Source: UBA5862 sp002408105
Lineage (GTDB): Bacteria; Pseudomonadota; Gammaproteobacteria; Pseudomonadales; UBA5862
NCBI GenBank assembly: GCA_034189125.1
Contig: JAXHVB010000093.1
Coordinates: forward strand, 1 to 8,642
Length of the DNA stretch: 8,642 nucleotides
Direction of reading: 5' to 3'
Position numbers and translations under genes: made by a program
Shown here: in pieces, positions 7,149-8,642 of the stretch
How positions within the stretch are numbered: position 1 is the first letter of the stretch
Layout of the letters: each line of letters opens with the position of its first letter
The notes under the pieces: generated by a model
Seen by the model: the letters and a program-made list of their open reading frames with translations, nothing else
What the model was told of the DNA's origin: nothing
Database searches by the model: none

Positions 7149-7421
7149 TCAGTTCAGCGCATCCTTGAGTGCTTTGCCGGGCTTGAAGCTCGGGATCTTT
7201 GCAGACTTGATTTCAATCGGCGCACCCGTTTGCGGATTGCGTCCTGTGCGAGCCGCTCGTTCTTTCACAGCAAAAGTGCCGAAACCCACCAAAACAACTG
7301 AATCGTCGCTTTTTAACGCATCGGTGATCGAGTCAAGCATGGCATCCAGGGCACGTGCAGCCGACGCCTTGGAAATGTCCGCAGATGCCGCCACGGCGTC
7401 TATCAGTTCAGATTTGTTCAC
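7149..7421 (-). CDS. hupB: DNA-binding protein HU, beta type
   Basis: This encodes 90 aa, the standard HU length. HU is a small dimeric nucleoid protein that bends DNA without strong sequence preference. Visible are the N-terminal helices NKSELIDAVA (2-11) and the beta-arm signature GFGTFAVKERAARTGRNPQTG (46-66), including the DNA-intercalating Pro63, then the C-terminal KIPSFKPGKALKDALN (75-90). The start is GTG 7421: the residues after it match the usual HU beginning (M-N-K-S-E-L-I), and AAGGGGAG (7426-7433) sits 4 nt upstream. The frame runs on to a TTG at 7439, but that would put the ribosome site inside the gene. A GTG start is also used by E. coli hupB. Its own promoter and terminator are visible, and its position after lon supports the beta-type name. 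Confidence 0.96.
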   Translation of the reverse strand: MNKSELIDAVAASADISKASAARALDAMLDSITDALKSDDSVVLVGFGTFAVKERAARTGRNPQTGAPIEIKSAKIPSFKPGKALKDALN

Positions 7422-7439
7422 ATTGCTCCCCTTATACAA

Positions 7440-7453
7440 GATCTCAGCAGATC
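7440..7453. repeat. Short inverted repeat in the hupB leader
   Basis: GATCT (7440-7444), loop CAGC and AGATC (7449-7453) can form a 5-bp hairpin just upstream of the hupB ribosome binding site (7426-7433). It is weak alone and may only affect leader structure. Confidence 0.3.
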
Positions 7454-7503
7454 CAGTTTGTTCGTTGCTGGCCCTGTCCCCACCAACAGAGCCAAAGTCC
7501 GGC

Positions 7504-7533
7504 TTTATACCAAACCGAAATTTTCGGCGTCAA
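7504..7533 (-). promoter_or_regulatory. sigma70-type promoter of hupB with a palindrome in its spacer
   Basis: Read on the minus strand, TTGACG (7533-7528) and TATAAA (7509-7504) are separated by 18 nt, a near-consensus -35/-10 pair. Transcription would begin near 7497, giving a leader of about 75 nt before the hupB GTG. The spacer contains CCGAAA-T-TTTCGG (7515-7527), a perfect 6+6 inverted repeat with a single central base, placed where a repressor could block RNA polymerase. The -35 box lies only 16 nt beyond the lon stop codon, so hupB can be expressed apart from lon. Confidence 0.75.
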
Positions 7534-7549
7534 GGCGCCACGCCAGCAT

Positions 7550-8642
7550 TCAGTGGGTGCTGAGGTGTTTCTTATCTGATTTGCGAGGCTTTTTGGCTGT
7601 TCCTGTTTTTTCGGCCAGCGTGGACTGGGCATCGTCCCCAGCAGTTTGCAGGGGCTGAGGCTTGTCGGCCAATGCAACATCGAGCACCTCGTCGATCCAG
7701 TCAACGGGACGAATATCGAGCTTGGACGTAATGGTGTCAGGAATTTCACCCAAGTCACGTTCGTTTTCCCGCGGAATGACCACGGTTCGGATCCCAGCGC
7801 GCCGCGCCGCAAGCAGCTTCTCCTTCAGCCCCCCGATTTGCAATACCTGACCTCGAAGGGTGATTTCCCCAGTCATGGCCACATCCGCACGGACCGGGAT
7901 TCCCGTCAAAACAGAAACCAAAGCCGTACACATCCCAATGCCGGCGCTTGGACCATCCTTGGGCGTAGCGCCTTCAGGCACATGAATGTGGATGTCGTAC
8001 TGTTGGTGGAAGTCACGGTCGATTCCAAGTGCTTCTGCACGGCTTCTCACCACGGTGAGTGCCGCCTGAATGGACTCTTGCATCACATCCCCGAGGGACC
8101 CGGTTCGCACCTGCCGGCCTTTTCCAGGAACCGCAGCTGCCTCGATGGTCAGCAGCTCACCGCCCACCTGAGTCCAGGCAAGACCTGCGACCTGACCAAC
8201 CTGATCACACTCCTCCGCCCGGCCGTACTTGAACTTTCGAACACCGAGGTAACGTTCAATACTTGGGGCCTGTTCAGGGCCTTCCATTGGTTGGTCGAGC
8301 AGCAGCTCTTTTACCCGCTTCCGGCACACTTTCGCGATTTGCCGCTCTAGGCCGCGGACACCCGCCTCGCGGGTGTAGTACCGAATGATCTCGAGTAGGG
8401 GATCGGCACCCAGACTCAGCTCCTCCGAACGCAACCCGTTGTTCTTCACCTGTTTTGGAACGAGGTAGCGCTCTGCAATCGCCAGCTTTTCATCTTCCGT
8501 ATAGCCGGGGATGCGGATCACTTCCATGCGGTCGAGTAGTGGCTCCGGAAGGTTCATGCTGTTCGCTGTGCAGACGAACATGACTTCCGAGAGGTCGTAG
8601 TCCAGTTCGAGGTAGTGGTCGCTGAAGGTGTGGTTTTGTTCA
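7550..8642 (-). CDS. lon: ATP-dependent protease Lon, C-terminal part (cut by window edge)
   Basis: The frame is open to the right edge and shows 363 residues of a protein usually near 800, beginning within the AAA+ module at EQNHTFSDHYLELDYDLSEV. Lon is a cytoplasmic homohexamer that unfolds and degrades damaged and regulatory proteins. Visible in order: MFVCTANSMN and LLDRMEVIRIPGYTEDEK of the ATPase domain, YYTREAGVRGLER of the alpha domain, then the protease domain. The latter has the catalytic serine in KDGPSAG (visible residue 232, codon 7946-7948) and the catalytic lysine in GGLKEK (visible residue 275), 43 residues apart as in E. coli (Ser679, Lys722). The final 35 or so residues after the protease domain form a Lys/Thr-rich, probably disordered tail. 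The upstream promoter and N-terminus are outside the window. Confidence 0.97.
   Translation of the reverse strand, partial: EQNHTFSDHYLELDYDLSEVMFVCTANSMNLPEPLLDRMEVIRIPGYTEDEKLAIAERYLVPKQVKNNGLRSEELSLGADPLLEIIRYYTREAGVRGLERQIAKVCRKRVKELLLDQPMEGPEQAPSIERYLGVRKFKYGRAEECDQVGQVAGLAWTQVGGELLTIEAAAVPGKGRQVRTGSLGDVMQESIQAALTVVRSRAEALGIDRDFHQQYDIHIHVPEGATPKDGPSAGIGMCTALVSVLTGIPVRADVAMTGEITLRGQVLQIGGLKEKLLAARRAGIRTVVIPRENERDLGEIPDTITSKLDIRPVDWIDEVLDVALADKPQPLQTAGDDAQSTLAEKTGTAKKPRKSDKKHLSTH

Noticed and set aside
6991..7563. 190-codon plus-strand frame across the hupB region
   Set aside because: It runs antisense through the hupB terminator region, hupB and its promoter, with low-complexity translation and no conserved motif.
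7646..8350. 234-codon open frame on the plus strand opposite lon
   Set aside because: It is fully antisense to the well-conserved lon protease domain and its translation has no recognisable domain; a by-product of GC-rich codon use.
1..8642. A hidden defence, mobile or CRISPR system
   Set aside because: No transposase, integrase, nuclease, toxin pair, phage gene or regularly spaced repeat was seen; nearly all the sequence is accounted for by six minus-strand genes with short gaps.

Overview
The window looks like chromosomal DNA of a gammaproteobacterium of moderately high GC. The order lon-hupB-ppiD is a known gammaproteobacterial core arrangement (clpX-lon-hupB-ppiD in Escherichia coli), and the proteins keep the family motifs. 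The large 180-kDa-type NAD-glutamate dehydrogenase at the left edge also fits this group (it is well known from Pseudomonas). I cannot name the genus. Every gene I can support lies on the minus strand, so transcription runs from right to left in the given coordinates.

From right to left: (1) the C-terminal 363 residues of the Lon protease, running off the right edge. (2) A 128-bp gap holding a good sigma70-type promoter with a perfect inverted repeat in its spacer, then hupB (HU, 90 aa, GTG start). (3) A 168-nt stretch after hupB with short direct repeats, closed by a strong intrinsic terminator. (4) A short leader with overlapping palindromes, then ppiD (625 aa, membrane-anchored periplasmic folding factor). 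(5) A 168-bp gap, then a two-gene unit: a secreted YCF48-type beta-propeller protein followed after 40 bp by a 778-aa RND/MMPL-type exporter, ended by a perfect 12-bp-stem terminator. (6) The first 363 codons of NAD-specific glutamate dehydrogenase, running off the left edge.

The right half is a protein quality-control and nucleoid block (Lon, HU, PpiD). The YCF48-exporter pair is the accessory part: a periplasmic propeller next to a lipid/hydrophobe-type RND pump suggests that the two proteins work together in the envelope, but the substrate cannot be read from the sequence. The dehydrogenase is a separate transcription unit for glutamate catabolism.

I found no mobile element, CRISPR array, tRNA, rRNA, frameshift or pseudogene. 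I see no clear novel system. The items most worth a second look are the YCF48-exporter pair, with its acidic helical insertion and asymmetric proton-relay motif, an 11-bp perfect inverted repeat inside the 3' end of ppiD, the hupB promoter palindrome, and the hupB 3' region.
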